From Dermanyssus gallinae (lineage: Eukaryota; Arthropoda; Arachnida; Mesostigmata; Dermanyssidae), in the NCBI GenBank assembly GCA_003439945.1, contig QVRM01005427.1, positions 620,001 to 684,000 of the forward strand: 64,000 nt of DNA, read 5' to 3'. Position numbers and translations under genes: made by a program. Under the pieces are notes generated by a model. That model was not told the origin of the DNA and ran no database searches. It saw only the letters and a list, made by a program, of their open reading frames with translations. Within the stretch, counting starts at the first letter, position 1, and each line of letters starts with the position of its first letter. This document shows positions 35,970-48,019 of this stretch, piece by piece.

Positions 35970-35971
<2 letters not shown>

Positions 35972-36036
<65 letters not shown>
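35972..36036. repeat. (TA)n array
   Basis: About 65 bases of uninterrupted TA. A second array of about 35 bases lies at 36072-36106. Confidence 0.95.
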
Positions 36037-36038
<2 letters not shown>

Positions 36039-36069
36039 CGGTATTGTTTACTTTTCAATATGCGTAGTT

Positions 36070-36111
<42 letters not shown>

Positions 36112-36444
36112 CAGGATATAAATATCTGAAAACACATACATCGAAATACACAGTGTTTTCGTAAAAGCGACGTAGTGTGACCTCTCATTAGCGCAAAGAC
36201 ACATACAAGTCTCCGATCCTATCTAAGAAAGTGTGTTTAAGTTGAATATATTTCACGGGCACACACAGACGATGGTCTTCGACGATACCAGCCGCATGAT
36301 ATTACGATGCTGTGTGAATGGATATTCGCACAGACATAAATTCATTCGTGCATTCTCCTCCGCTCCACCCCTTTTGGCGTAGTGTTGAGGGTTGGCCTTA
36401 AGAGAGCATAACGGCTTCAACAGCCTTGTCCCTCCTATAAACTA

Positions 36445-36482
36445 AAAACAACCTCCTTAAAAAATGTTTTAATTCTAGCCAC
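36445..36482 (+). repeat. 37-bp dispersed repeat, copy 2
   Basis: AAAAACAACCTCCTTAAAAA followed by ATGTTTTAATTCTAGCCA, matching 7182-7218. Confidence 0.65.
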
Positions 36483-36499
36483 TCTTATAACTCGACTAC

Positions 36500-39400
36500 C
36501 GTTTCGCCACGCGAAGATCTATGCTTCATTGGATGCAGCGACATACTATAATTCTGAATTACGTGTCGCTCGTGACTTATTGCCGTGAATAACAACACAT
36601 TTGGTCTGGTTAGCGTAAACGCAAACGTCGCCGGTACGGTAAATCATTTGTTTTGTTTTAACGAATTTATTCTGTGACGATTTTTCCGTCTTTTTTCTTC
36701 CTTCCTCTCAGGTCGTTCGTCGAAATGGCATTAGTTACGTGGTCGCGGTCTTGTCTCGGTGCGGTCTCTGATCTCTGCCCACTCTGGACTTGTCACTCAT
36801 AAGGCATTAACAACAGCTACGAGCGCTTCAGCAAGCCCTTGAGTTTCCGTTCAAAATATCGACAATTCGTTGCGCATTTGCAGTCGACGCAGCTCGTCTA
36901 ACGATCGGTAGGTACAATGCCTATCCGTTCGCGTCGTTCGCGTATGACTTGACTGAAATTCGATAACGAATAGACAACGAATATGTTACTGCATTTTTGC
37001 TGCAGTTCAAAGTACATATTACGTCGACTAGACTGAACTGGGCCGTTAAATGCCCTTCCGCTACAACGAAGTCGTTTGATGTTTTTCACATCAAAAGTAC
37101 ATAGGCGAATTTCCTCTGTTAGTCACATAGGCATACCGGCGTTAAAATGGTTAATTTCAGCGCGAATTTGGTATATCCAGGCAGCTCTTTCTGTAACGAG
37201 TAGAAGTTTCCACGGACTGTAATGTTTAAGTCAGCAGACACGATGCTGGCGATAAGACGCTTGCGTTGTAAAAAGGCTCGCGGTCGTCATCGTAACATAA
37301 CTTCTTGACATGCCTGCTCTTTGATATGGCTGAAAAGGGCAAATTTACCGTGTGTCAAATATCATACATTTTTCTTTTTATAGGTTTTACTATTTTTTAC
37401 CATATTGATTCGGCTAAATCTTTCGTCTCAAGTCATTCTTTGTATCGGTTAAGAACCTCCGAGTACGTGACGAAATAGGTATGTTCATTTGTAGAGCCAT
37501 ATGCGTGTATATATATGTATATATATGCGTATTTTTTTATTACATTTCAAATATTGATTTATCGTTTCAAAGTGCAGTTTACGATGTAAAGCAACGCGGT
37601 ACATCTGCAAATATTGAACTCGGTGATGCATCCAAGAGGTGTTTCCGTAAATGGGCATGATGGTAAAACAAGCAAAAGCTCTTCTTCTCCACTGCACAAC
37701 TAAACTCTGTGGCAAACAACACTCTGGAATTCTGTGCATGTGTACACCTCACTATATAATAACAACCACGGACCAAATCATTCGCTTTTTGACAATGTTT
37801 CGTACACTCTGTTGTTAAATTTACGTGTATACACACGCTTGTAGGTGTATGGATGGCCACTACCAGCTTCGGTCGGGTCGTCATCGAGTGCCATTTGATG
37901 CGTCCTTTCTGGTGCCCAATCTTTCTATCGAATCGACCTTCCTGACCAACAACAGCTTTGGTCTACTTGGTACATGAGACCGAGGCGAAATGCCAACGAG
38001 CAAATTTCTCCAGACCGAAAGATGATTCGATCATTTGTCTTTTTTTCCTCGTTTGTTTCGCTGTTGTCATTAGCTTGCGTTTCGTCGTTGTTCTTAGCCA
38101 GTTGTTGAGACTGTTGAAACATTCAGCTGTCACTGTAGTACTACTTAGAGTCGTTGATGGGTGATGGCGTCAAAAGTCGAAAATGGCGTCGCCTCTCATG
38201 ATGGCCACACATGGTAGCAACGGTCCAGCAGTTGGAACAGCAGTTTCAGCAGTTAACACTGTCAACAGCATTTAAGTCCACCAACATTTCTTAATCGTAA
38301 TAACACGAAGCACTTACTACTACTACTGCGAACGCGACTGTGCAGTCTGTCGTTAATAAAGTAACGATATGGGTGCAAAACCGGGGCGATAAATGATCTA
38401 AAAAATAATTTATAATAATTGTCACGGTAATAAACCTAACGGCGTAAGTCAGAGACAACAGTATTATACAAAAATGCTATATATATATCGCGAAAAGTGA
38501 GTATATATACCCGGTGCGATAGATGCCAGCTTGCTTACGTAGCAGCTGCCTAGTAAGTGATGATTGTTATATTTAATCATGTGTGGAATACGAAACAAGC
38601 ACCCTTGTTATGTGCGTAGACTTTATGTGCGTGATGCCGGGAAGCATCGTAAGACCATATAGAGCCTAGTCAAATGCGGATTTGTTAATGCCGACGCAAA
38701 CTTTCCTCAACACGACAGTTTGCCTTGCCAACATAAGATGACTTTCAGTCGAAGTAGAATTTTCTTCCGAGCACACCGGTTCAGGTTCTATATGAAACCA
38801 ATCGTTCTCTCGCCGACGAATCTATTTTGCTGACCTATTTTATGAATGAGGAAATGAGCCTTTATGCTAACAAGTGGTGTGATCCTCTAACTTATGTCTT
38901 GCATTTTCTGACACTGTACTGTATATTTATATATATATATATATATATATAATCCTACAAACTGCATTTTGATAGCAGTTTCGTAAATGCATTATTGCTA
39001 GCGTAGTTACGTAACATATGCCTTGTTCGTAATGCCCGCTAGATTTATTTACACAGATTTGAAATGTAGCAAAAAGTAACATTACGCCTATCTTACGAAC
39101 TCTCCCTAAAGATTTAGTCAAAAATATGCTATTAATCATAGTAAGTACCACATAGCGCGAAAGCGAATAATATTTTTTTAATGTTACAAACAGGAATGAG
39201 TTGCTACAAACTCACGTGTATATAGATATATACTATTTTAGTTTCTGCTGATACTGACAGCCGTAAAGCTGAGGTCTCTCTCACACGTCTGTGTCAAGAT
39301 GTTCTCTGTGTGTAAGCGTGTTTTGTGTCTTTCTGGACATTTACTACGGCAGTGGCCGTGGCTATGGATACATACAGACATATAGTCAATAAGGTAGCGG

Positions 39401-40180
39401 TAGTGGTTGTCGTAGTCGGAAAGTCGACACAAAACCTCGCGTAATTCTCACGATATCGTCTCATTATCGCCGTCACGATTCGATTGTTTTGGCCGAACCA
39501 GAGAAGAAGACTTTCTGCGACTTCCGTTCGCGACACACGCAATATGCTTACGTCTCCACCCCTACGGTCGGAAGGATGCTTGCAGCTTCGATACCGCTTT
39601 CTTCATGCTGCTGCTGCTGCTCCTAGCTGGTTGATAGTAACTACATAAATGTGTTGTTGTTGTCTTATTGGTGTATCGAGCTAGTCAACGTTTCATTACT
39701 ACTAGCGTTTTGTATTAGACAGCGCAATTGGTGCAGGTTGCAGTGCCAGTACATGTGAAAAAAACTATGATAAATAGATTAAACATGCAGAAATAATGAG
39801 AAAACTCTCTGTTAAGCAAAGGAAATTGAATTGTATTTAGCAGGACCAACCAAGGGTAAATGCTGCCCATCTTGATCCCGTTTGGTCCAGACAAAGACTG
39901 CGACATTGACCTAAAAGGATCCTACATCTACAGGACTAGATAGATCTTTCTAATTAACTCTTGTGCAAATTTAGAACTAAGTCGGTTGAAACTTCGTACT
40001 TAATGAACACTACGTAGATTATTCGATTATTTGCCTTGGAATACATCAAGTAGCTAGTTGTTTCAAAGAGAGGCTTCGAATTGACTGTATACAACCTTTA
40101 TAGAAGGATGACGTAGACTGGCAACGTCATCGGTTGGAACGAAATAATTACATGAGTAAACGGACAAGTACAAAATGACG
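36500..40180. other. No gene supported
   Basis: Long gene-poor stretch. Minus-strand open frames at 37579-37884 and 39294-39542 are of ordinary length for chance and show no family motif. A (TA)n array lies at 38930-38950. Confidence 0.4.
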
Positions 40181-40218
40181 ATGACAAGATCTGATATATA
40201 TATATATATATATATATA

Positions 40219-40273
40219 TTAAGCTATCTTAAAATGTATATATATATATATATATTAAGCTATCTTAAAATGT
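40219..40273 (+). repeat. Duplicated flank TTAAGCTATCTTAAAATGT with TA arrays
   Basis: The 19-base segment TTAAGCTATCTTAAAATGT occurs twice (about 40219-40237 and 40255-40273). Each copy is preceded by a TA array, as if a TA-plus-flank unit was duplicated next to the transposase relic. Confidence 0.8.
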
Positions 40274-40274
40274 G

Positions 40275-40660
40275 AATAAATAAAAATGTCGTAACTGGGT
40301 TATCGAAAACCCTCAGGTTTTTCTCGAAGAGCCGTATTTGTGCCATATCTGGCAGTGCGGTGCGGCCTCCGGTCCATAGGAATCATTATACCCCATTTTT
40401 CCGCCCCACGGTGAGCGCTATTGCAGCATAATTCTCAATTATTTTTGGCTAAATTTGGACGGAACCAATGCAAGTGAACTCTGGTTTGAACAAGGTGTTG
40501 CCACAAGTCACACAACAAGCGAGACAGTTGAACTTTTGAGAATGAGGCGCCCCGGGTCGGGTAATACTGCGCAACAGGAACATTCACTGTCCTTCATAAT
40601 CTCAAAGCCGTTAAGCTTTTTTCTGTGTGTTTTTAGCAAATGTACGTTAACAATTCCTTG
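40275..40660 (+). pseudogene. IS630/Tc1-like (DDE) transposase relic, copy 1
   Basis: Plus-strand translation gives NPQVFLEEPYLCHIW, then after a stop FWLNLDGTNASELWFEQGVA and TSHTTSETVELLR. Compare the WFQQDGATxHTxxxxxxLLR segment around the second catalytic Asp in this transposase family. Here the Asp position (WFQQDGA) reads Gly/Val, so the catalytic residue is lost. Only the central part is present. It shares sequence with the relic at 51440-51770. Confidence 0.7.
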
Positions 40661-41060
40661 AGCATTAGCAAACTAAAAACCAATAATTAATCCTGCACGT
40701 ATATAATCAGGCCTAATCTATATGAACAAATGAGTGTTCCGTAAACGATTAGCAAAATCAAAAACAAAATTGTATTTTATAGGTTTGCCACTATTATATA
40801 ATAACAAATATTTTTTTGAATATCTTAAACACGTTTGTATTTTTATTACTTCAAAGTTCGAGCGTGTCGTTTGAATGATCCTATATACATACATACACAG
40901 CGTGTTCCATATCCATCGGGATGATTTGTTTAAACAGCTTTATACTGCCTGTTTATATGTCTGTTTTATGTCAGCAACGCGCTGTCTATATGTCTTTTTT
41001 TATTCTTCTAGCTGGAAACGACTTCTATAAAACATATATATATATATATAAATCATTTCG

Positions 41061-41224
41061 GGGCTGACTCTCAGCCAAGATTTAACGTCCATGGGACTGC
41101 TTTGCGCACTGCTTCACCGACGGACCCCCCTAAATACAAATGTGCAACGGTGGGGCTCGAACCCACGCACCTATGTGTCTCCTCCGGTCGCGAGGCGCAG
41201 ACGCATGCCACCACGCCACCGGGC
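41061..41224 (-). mobile_element. tRNA-derived SINE, family 2, copy c, between TA arrays
   Basis: GCTGACTCTCAGCCAAGATT ... CCCCCTAAATACAAATGTGC, GGTGGGGCTCGAACCCACG and CGCGAGGCGCAGACGCAT match the family. A TA array lies directly right (41225-41245) and another 10-20 bases left (41033-41050), consistent with insertion into or beside a TA array. Confidence 0.85.
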
Positions 41225-41873
41225 GTATATATATATATATATATACACGAGTGCATACATATATAGTATATTTGACACGACTAACTGATGGCTGTTCTAA
41301 TCATACTGGTGAGTGTTGGTAAAAACGATGACTGTCTATCTATGACGAATAAAGATTAATGTTGTAGTAACAACGACAACGTTGTTACCGTACGGATTAT
41401 GTACGGAAAAGGGGAAGTCTTATCTTCCTCTCACCAAGCTGGTTGTGGCAATGCTAGCGAGAAAGATACGAGAACGACAGCATATGAGAAGACAGTCTAT
41501 TCGTTAGGAAAAGGCTTATGGAACTAAGGAACGCGCGACATTGTCGTCAGCGCGAAGGAACACCAACGTCGAGGGCAACTGCGATGCCTAGTCAAATAGC
41601 TATACTTCGCCGGCTACTCATCTATCTGTATGAAGGGCTCGTCTTGGATCAATGACTGTTTTAGCGCCAGCTCACTCAATACTCGATACTAGATAGAGGA
41701 CCAACAATGAGGCTGCCTTCATTGTCGGCGGGCTCTACCTGGCCGACGGGTTATAACCGATAGAAACAACTCCTATAAACGGCCTAGTCAATTCTTCGGC
41801 TGTACTGCGTATCGGATAAGCCAGCCGATGACGGGAGCGCCATATCGCCACCGCAATAGACGCAGTAACATTG

Positions 41874-41887
41874 CCCCCCCCCCCCCC
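41874..41887. repeat. Poly-C run (14)
   Basis: Fourteen consecutive C; unusual in this AT-rich context. Confidence 0.95.
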
Positions 41888-42245
41888 GACATTGCACTCC
41901 GTGACGGTGGCAGTTTAATGACAGACGTGAGTACCGACAGCGATGCTAGTGGTCCTAAATTGAAAGTTATTGCCTTAAATCGTAACCCAACCATGGTAAT
42001 AAAGTGATGACATACAAGTATACTACAAGGGCTTTAGCGGGTGCGGAAAGGGACATTGACAACAACTCCATCGGTGAGAATGTCTGCACATAACCCTGTT
42101 GACTGCCAAAACGTAACGACATCTTACCCCTTATCCCTAACACGAAAAAAATAAGTCCACTGCAAAGCAGCACTGAGGTAAGAAATATGACGAAAACAAG
42201 CATATATATTTTAGACTGACAACCGCTTTATGTATGCATAATGCT

Positions 42246-42249
<4 letters not shown>

Positions 42250-42286
<37 letters not shown>
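42250..42286. repeat. (TA)n array
   Basis: About 37 bases of uninterrupted TA. Confidence 0.95.
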
Positions 42287-42289
<3 letters not shown>

Positions 42290-42654
42290 GGGTGTCCAAA
42301 TTGGCGGTACAAAGCGCCGTAACAAACTGGTTGAATTAAAAAAAAATGCCGCTTTGAGATAACGTAGTGACGAATGAAGTGTCCCTCATGGTTGTGCATA
42401 TGCACGGCGCCTGCGCATGACACAGGAAAGAAGCAAGAAGTTGTGCACTGCCCCGTCCAAGTGACGCGGCAGTGTGCGTGTGGGGACATCTTAACATTCC
42501 CAATGCAAAATTCGACGATTAAAAAGCTAGGTGTTGTCCAAAAGATGTTATTATATAACTGTTACTAGAGATAATTAAAATTTATTTAGGACCTTCAGTT
42601 GCACGTAGATTATTGACGCCGGCTCGATTTGGTTACGGCAAAAAGGGCAGCCCC

Positions 42655-42975
42655 TTACCCGTGGGCAATGAACCAATTATCGATGCAGCGTTTCCACGTT
42701 GAATTTCAACCGATAGTCTTTGTAGCAAAAGCTGCTATGCCCTTCTGTCGCCAGTTGACGCAGTGACTCTAGATCCCAGCTCCGCCAGAAAGCTCTTTGT
42801 GATTTTTTCCATTGGGCCTAATGTCTCAAAGGCGATTGGTTGAACGATGAAGTTTTGCCCCAGTTTACGATACTCTGCCAACTTGCGACCTTCAACAAGG
42901 CAAGCGGCTGCTTCGGCGAGCATACGAAGCGGCCAACGTGCAAGACGCGGTGACGTCGTACGCGAGGCAGTGACC
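42655..42975 (-). pseudogene. C-terminal fragment of the YLDDG-type retroelement
   Basis: Minus-strand translation gives HCLAYDVTASCTLAASYARR (like the WDVT..DTLAASY segment) and, after a frameshift, AEAAACLVEGRKLAEYRKL, PIAFETLGPM and FLAELGSRVTASTGDRRA. After a stop, LLQRLSVEIQRGNAASIIGS closes the known C-terminal block. This is the part missing from the relic at 30330-31620, on the opposite strand and 11 kb away, so it is a separate insertion of the same family. Confidence 0.75.
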
Positions 42976-43039
42976 TTTATTGCATGGATCTAGAGTCAGG
43001 CCCTCTAGACGCAGTTTCCTCTTGGCTGACATACCGACT

Positions 43040-43710
43040 GGCTCTTTGACTGCAGTATGTTATGGTATATGAATCGACTGCAGAAAGAATTCAAATCGAG
43101 CCAGTGTTGGGACAGTATGGACAATAATGCACGACAGGCTAGGTTACCGGAAGGTATGTGCGCACCTGTGAGCTCAGCGAACTGCAAAACCGTATGCGTA
43201 CTCCCCATCACCGAAAAAAATACAAAGCTGTGCCCCCAACAGGCAAGATGATGCTCATCGTTTTCCTCGGCTTCTTCGAGCACGGAAAGATCATTAACAG
43301 TATAGCACGCACGTATTCTGTGAGACATTCCGTAGCGTACAACTCCAATCTACAGAAAACCCCCTGAACTGCTCGCGGAGAAAGTCATTTTGCTCCAGGA
43401 AAAGTGTGCCCAAACGTCCCCAGGGTTACAGAAAGCTGTCCGACCAAGTTTAGGAAGGAACACCTTTGTGCATCCACCCTACATGTCCCTGCATGTCCCC
43501 CTGCGACTTCCATCCGTGTGGTCTGCTAAAAAACATCTCAAAGAGAGGCGTTTCAACTCGAACGACGAACTGAAGAACACAGTGGAGAAATGGCTCTTGT
43601 AGCAGCCGCAGGAATTCCGAGAACAGGAAATCGTTTCGCTCGTGAAGCAGTACGATATTTGTGCTTAGGCCTCTTGTGATTACTTTTGAATAAATACTTC
43701 AATTATACCC
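43040..43710 (+). pseudogene. mariner-like transposase relic
   Basis: Recognisable pieces on plus: GKMMLIVFLGFFEHGKIIN (like mariner KVMLTVFWDxxGVI, first catalytic Asp replaced), CDFHPCG-like sequence, LKKHLKERRFNSNDELKNTVEKWL (43525-43600, split here by the length rule into recognised halves) and, after a stop, EFREQEIVSLVKQYDIC. These follow mariner order around the third catalytic Asp and the C-terminus. Multiple stops and frameshifts are present. It lies back to back with the retroelement fragment at 42655-42975 and ends near a TA array (43731-43752). Confidence 0.65.
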
Positions 43711-43947
43711 ACACTAAACGCCCCTTATAAAATATATATATATATATATATATTCAGAATCAGCAGATGTCGGTCGAAGATTGGCGCTTGCTACAGGAGA
43801 AGAGGGCGGGCGAGTATTTCTGCAACGTATGACATTAGATGTTCAGATGCTGCCTAGATGAAAGGAACCCTGGGTATGTGGACCAGCCCAGCCCTGAACC
43901 TAATGCTTTGAGTTATGCCCCGAGCCGGCCGTGCACACGTTCTTACA

Positions 43948-43948
<1 letters not shown>

Positions 43949-44012
<64 letters not shown>
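43949..44012. repeat. (TA)n array
   Basis: About 64 bases of uninterrupted TA. Confidence 0.95.
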
Positions 44013-44016
<4 letters not shown>

Positions 44017-44019
44017 CAT

Positions 44020-45618
44020 GTTTTTCTTTCTAACATAGCGGTTTTATAAGAGCATTGATTGCGCGTTACAATCTGACCCCACGCCTCGATTGTAGACTTA
44101 AAAGTGTAAAAGCTTTACCAGCATTTTAAAGACGGCTTGCCCTGACAGAATGCGCTGAAATTACGCACTCGGTAGTGGTGCTAGTGAGCCACGCCTAAAG
44201 GGCGGCAGCTGAACAGGGCACAATCATGCTGTGTTCGATTTTCCGGCATTTTGGTTATATGTTGATACAGAAAGATCTGCAATTTTAGTTTGAAATAAGC
44301 TAGCACAGCTAGGAGAGAGATATATATATAGTTATCCAGCAATATATCATAAGCATATATTACATTATTAAACAAATGTCCCAAGGGCCCAAAGGCCTCA
44401 TACTCGTGAATTTGTGCTCGCGCAAACGTTGCGGGTACGACATCTGAGCAAGAAGAGAAAACATGGCAAGAAATACCGGATAGTGATGCACAAACGAGGG
44501 CATGAGATGCTCGTTGGAAACAGTTCATTTTAGTAAGATCTCCCGGCTGACGGAAATATCTCCATCACGATAATTGCGCGCCAATTAGCCGAGGCCGATT
44601 GTTTTCATGCGCTCGGCATCCTCTTTCATCTAACATGCCAGATGGACTTCAGGCAACAATACTCGCGCGCTAAATAGATCGCAGTTGCGCGGAGAAAATG
44701 AATTCCCTGCTTATCTACGTCCACAACGGCTTCTATTCTATGCATTGACCAGGAAATTATTTTAGTATATATATATCTATATATATATATATGCGTCGAA
44801 TGGATCATCGCTTAACCCACTTGCAAAATGGTCTAAGCATCCCATGTCAGTCTTCCTTACGGCTCTGAGTGATGACTCGACGGCTGCACAAACGGACGCA
44901 TTGTAAATCTACCGCGTGAAAGATGGCCTCTGCTAGCGCGCATCTTCTCAGACCGCACGCGTGCATACAACGACGATCAAGTATTTTCCACTAATTGTGC
45001 GACATGTCTTATTCGCAACGATGAATGTGCTAGGTCAGACAGAAAGTATGCTCTCGTAGATGTTCCAATTAACTGCTAGCTCGTCCGTTTTTTGTTCACA
45101 GCAGGCCATAACACTGTCCTGTCCTTGGCTGCTCATATTGTCATCGCTATCGTATTATCGCACTATCATCATCATCATCGCCATCGTCTAGTGGACGTCA
45201 CGGCAATCGCTTACGATTTGGCCGGCCAAAAATCAGTTAACGAGAGGACGCGCGAGTATTCGCAGCGTCCTCTTCCCCGGTTTCGGTCCACAAGAGTTCT
45301 AACCGCGAGCGCGCTCGTACGTGTGTGTTTGTGCGTAAATAAACAATCAGAGCTGGCAAATTCATGAAGAACCTCAGTGATGAACAAACTGATCACACAA
45401 ACAAAGGCAAATAGGGAGACCAGCTGTCAGCCGATGAGATCCGCCGATCGAGTACCGACGGCTGACGACGAAGACCTGACCGCCCTGATCTGCTTTGGTG
45501 AGGCGTCCGATGAGGGTGGTTTGCAGCCGTGCTACCCTGAAGAACTCGGAACAACAGGCCACCGAATCAACTCGTGAAAGAGCACACACAGAGACATAGA
45601 GAGAAATAGAGAGACAAT
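44020..45618. other. No gene supported
   Basis: A 115-codon minus-strand frame (44181-44528) is mixed in composition and hydrophobic in part, but no splice or family evidence supports it. A TA/TCTA-type array lies at about 44766-44792. Confidence 0.4.
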
Positions 45619-45629
45619 TAGAGAAAGAG

Positions 45630-45820
45630 GTCGAGCCCGGTGGCGTGGTGCATTCGTCTGCGCCTCCCGACCGGAGGAGACACTAGATAGGTGCGCGGCT
45701 TCGAGCCCCACCGTTGCACATTTGTATTTATGGGGGTCCGTCTACGAAGCAATGCGAACCAAGCAGCCCCACGGACGTTAAATCTTGGCTGACAGTCAGC
45801 CCAGAAAGTATTTTTTTAGA
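45630..45820 (+). mobile_element. tRNA-derived SINE, family 2, copy d, with TSD
   Basis: Plus-strand copy: tRNA-like head (GAGCCCGGTGGCGTGGTGCA, A-box-like; GGCTTCGAGCCCCACC, B-box), then TTTGTATTTATGGGGGTCCG, TTGGCTGACAGTCAGCC and a T-rich end. Flanked by an 11-base duplication TAGAGAAAGAG (45619-45629 and 45821-45831), though this lies in a purine-rich stretch. Confidence 0.88.
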
Positions 45821-46461
45821 TAGAGAAAGAGAGAGGAAAGAGGCGCAGGGAAGAATGTTGCTACTTACTTAGAGGGACCTACTACTATTCATTCAGGGAG
45901 AGAGAGTTACCAGCCGGTCAATGTGGTCTTTTCGTCTGGTTTGGCTTCGTGTGTTTATGCGTCTCTCCGTAGAGCACAGGCCGTGTCGCGTTGCTTGCTC
46001 CGCGATATAAAGTGTCGATCGCTTCATATCTTTCGCGATCTCGAATCTCTACGTCGTTCTCTCATACTGACCAGTCGTTTGACCGACTGAGCAGACCCTC
46101 GGACAACAATACAGCATAGGCTGATCTAACAACCGCAAAAAAACGGCCAGCGTTTCTCGGTTGGCAGCGTAGCCAGCTTATTTGTAAAGTTTTGTAAAAC
46201 TTTTAAGCCATTTACGGCAAGGAAACTGCACACTAGATCGTTCGGGTTCTGTTTTTATGTAGACGCATCACGGTATCAGGCCTTAGAGATCGGAATGAAA
46301 ATGCACGATCCTAGTCTCTCTGGCAGAGGAAGGGCAACACTTAACGTCAAGTAAAGCAAACATTTATTGTATTGGCATTGATCGATGTTCTAGATATGGA
46401 GATGGATGTTATTCGGTTGCTGCGATCTGGCGGGTTACCACTGCTGCATCTCGAACACCCA

Positions 46462-46486
46462 TATATATATATATATATATATATAT
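46462..46486. repeat. (TA)n array
   Basis: About 25 bases of TA, about 190 bases from the transposase relic. Confidence 0.9.
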
Positions 46487-46654
46487 TGTATAAACATTCC
46501 AACTGCCACCCAAGTAATTCGAGGTATTCGTCGTGTTTGTAGCTGCGACCCACCACCAAGAATTTGATTGTTTGATCAAACGATTCTTGTTGTCGTGGGA
46601 CTGTATGGCGAACAAGCGATCGCATGTAAAATGCTTTCATTCTCTATTTCTACT

Positions 46655-47830
46655 TCTTTAACAAACATCGGGTGTTCGGAAAAATAGTCTGAGATCCGTA
46701 GAGCCACATAAAAAAAACAAGTGTGTCTAGGACATTTAAAATATCTTTTTATTCAATTAGATTCAGTATTTATATGAAGTGGTGACTTCTTTTGGGTTTT
46801 ACAAGCTGAATACGGGACACCAAATGTTTAGTACTTTTTTCATAAATCAGGCTCAATTTATATAATATACGATTCAATGCTTCCTAAAGGCCAGTGAATG
46901 CCCCCCGTCAAGCGGGAATATCCGTCTAAGACAATTGTTTTGTCTGCTGTGTGACTTGCGATATCCTTTTAGTGGAACTTGAGCTCAATCGCATCGATTC
47001 CGTCTAAATCCGGCCAAAGACAATTAGGCGTCTTGTTGCAGTATCGCTCGCTATTCCCCGTGGAGTGGACCAGAGTCTACACCAGACTCTCATATATAGC
47101 ACATGGAACGGCTCTTCGTGTATCACGTCATGGTTCTTGGTTGCCAAAATGCGACAGTTTTGATTCTTCACTTTTAAATTCAAATACAAATTGACCTCGT
47201 CGAAAAAATGATCTTTTTCACAAAATCGGCAGCACAACCGGCAAAGTTTAGCCGCTCCTAGGTTCGTGGTTTCACGCTGCATCCAAGTTCGTAGCATTAA
47301 GGTGCATCATCTCGTGCGCCTAATTGGCAAAGTTTAGCCGCTCCTAGGTCTTTAGGTTTGACTTTTTCTTGGTCGGCAAACAGTCGAGACGGAGAGAGGA
47401 TGTTTCGTAAGGGGCCAATGCAATCCAGCTCTCAGGTGAAAGATCTCGACGCACGTCCCCGTTTAGGGACCATGAGCCAGTAGAGCATGAGACTCCCCCT
47501 CTCATGGTCTCGAAGTATTGTTCAACACAATTCCGAACCTTAGAGGAGTGAGGAAGACCGGGGTTCCTAGTGGGTGAGAGTCCCACACTAGATGTTGTTG
47601 ATTGCCAACACCGACCGTGCATTATGCATTTTCCAAACCTCTCATATAAAAAAAAACCTACCATACACCTGAATGAGGTGCGCAAGAGACCAAATGGTTG
47701 GGAACGTCGCCGAACCAATGTTTCCGGACATTGTTCCACACTGAAGACCAAGCTGTGGACAGTTTCACCGGAACAAGCGTTCCGCTGTCTTGCACGGTCT
47801 GGCACATTACGTACTGAACATGTGCTATGA
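46655..47830 (-). pseudogene. IS630/Tc1-like transposase relic, copy 2 (longest)
   Basis: Minus strand. Near 47660-47810 it reads VEQCPETLVRRRSQPFGLLR (N-terminal helix-turn-helix region, pattern ..DPETSIRRRSQQLGL). Near 47000-47240 it reads FCEKDHFFDEVNLYLN, NQNCRILATKNHDVIHEEPF and RVWCRLWS, which correspond to FSDEAHF..., NxQNxRIWGxENPxVIxE and VTVWCGLW of the family. The segment between is interrupted by unrelated sequence, and a 24-base direct repeat (47240-47263 and 47326-47349) sits there. GTGTTCGGAAAAATAGTCTGA at about 46671 resembles a terminal sequence but no partner was confirmed. Stops exclude activity. Confidence 0.65.
47240..47349 (-). repeat. 24-bp direct repeat inside transposase relic
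   Basis: GGCAAAGTTTAGCCGCTCCT followed by AGGT occurs exactly at 47240-47263 and 47326-47349, 86 bases apart. Looks like a small local duplication or the footprint of an insertion. Confidence 0.9.
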
Positions 47831-47960
47831 AACTTTCGTATACGCTGTCTAATGGTATTCTCACGAAGCCGGTTATATCGACGGTAAATTATTCAAAGAG
47901 CTCACCAGCATACCAGAACAGAGTTTTTTTCATGAAAATTAAGCTAATTTCATGAAAATG

Positions 47961-48009
47961 AATAAGCTAGGGCTGAAAATTCCTACGCGTTTTTCAGCCC
48001 TAGCTTATT
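47961..48009. repeat. Perfect 19-bp hairpin
   Basis: AATAAGCTAGGGCTGAAAA (47961-47979) is exactly the reverse complement of 47991-48009, with an 11-base loop. Upstream, ATGAAAATTAAGCTAATTTC has a partial AAGCTA echo. Confidence 0.92.
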
Positions 48010-48019
48010 AAAAAAGTAG

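Noticed and set aside
41874..41887. Poly-C run as a regulatory or i-motif site
   Set aside because: A single homopolymer with no supporting context.
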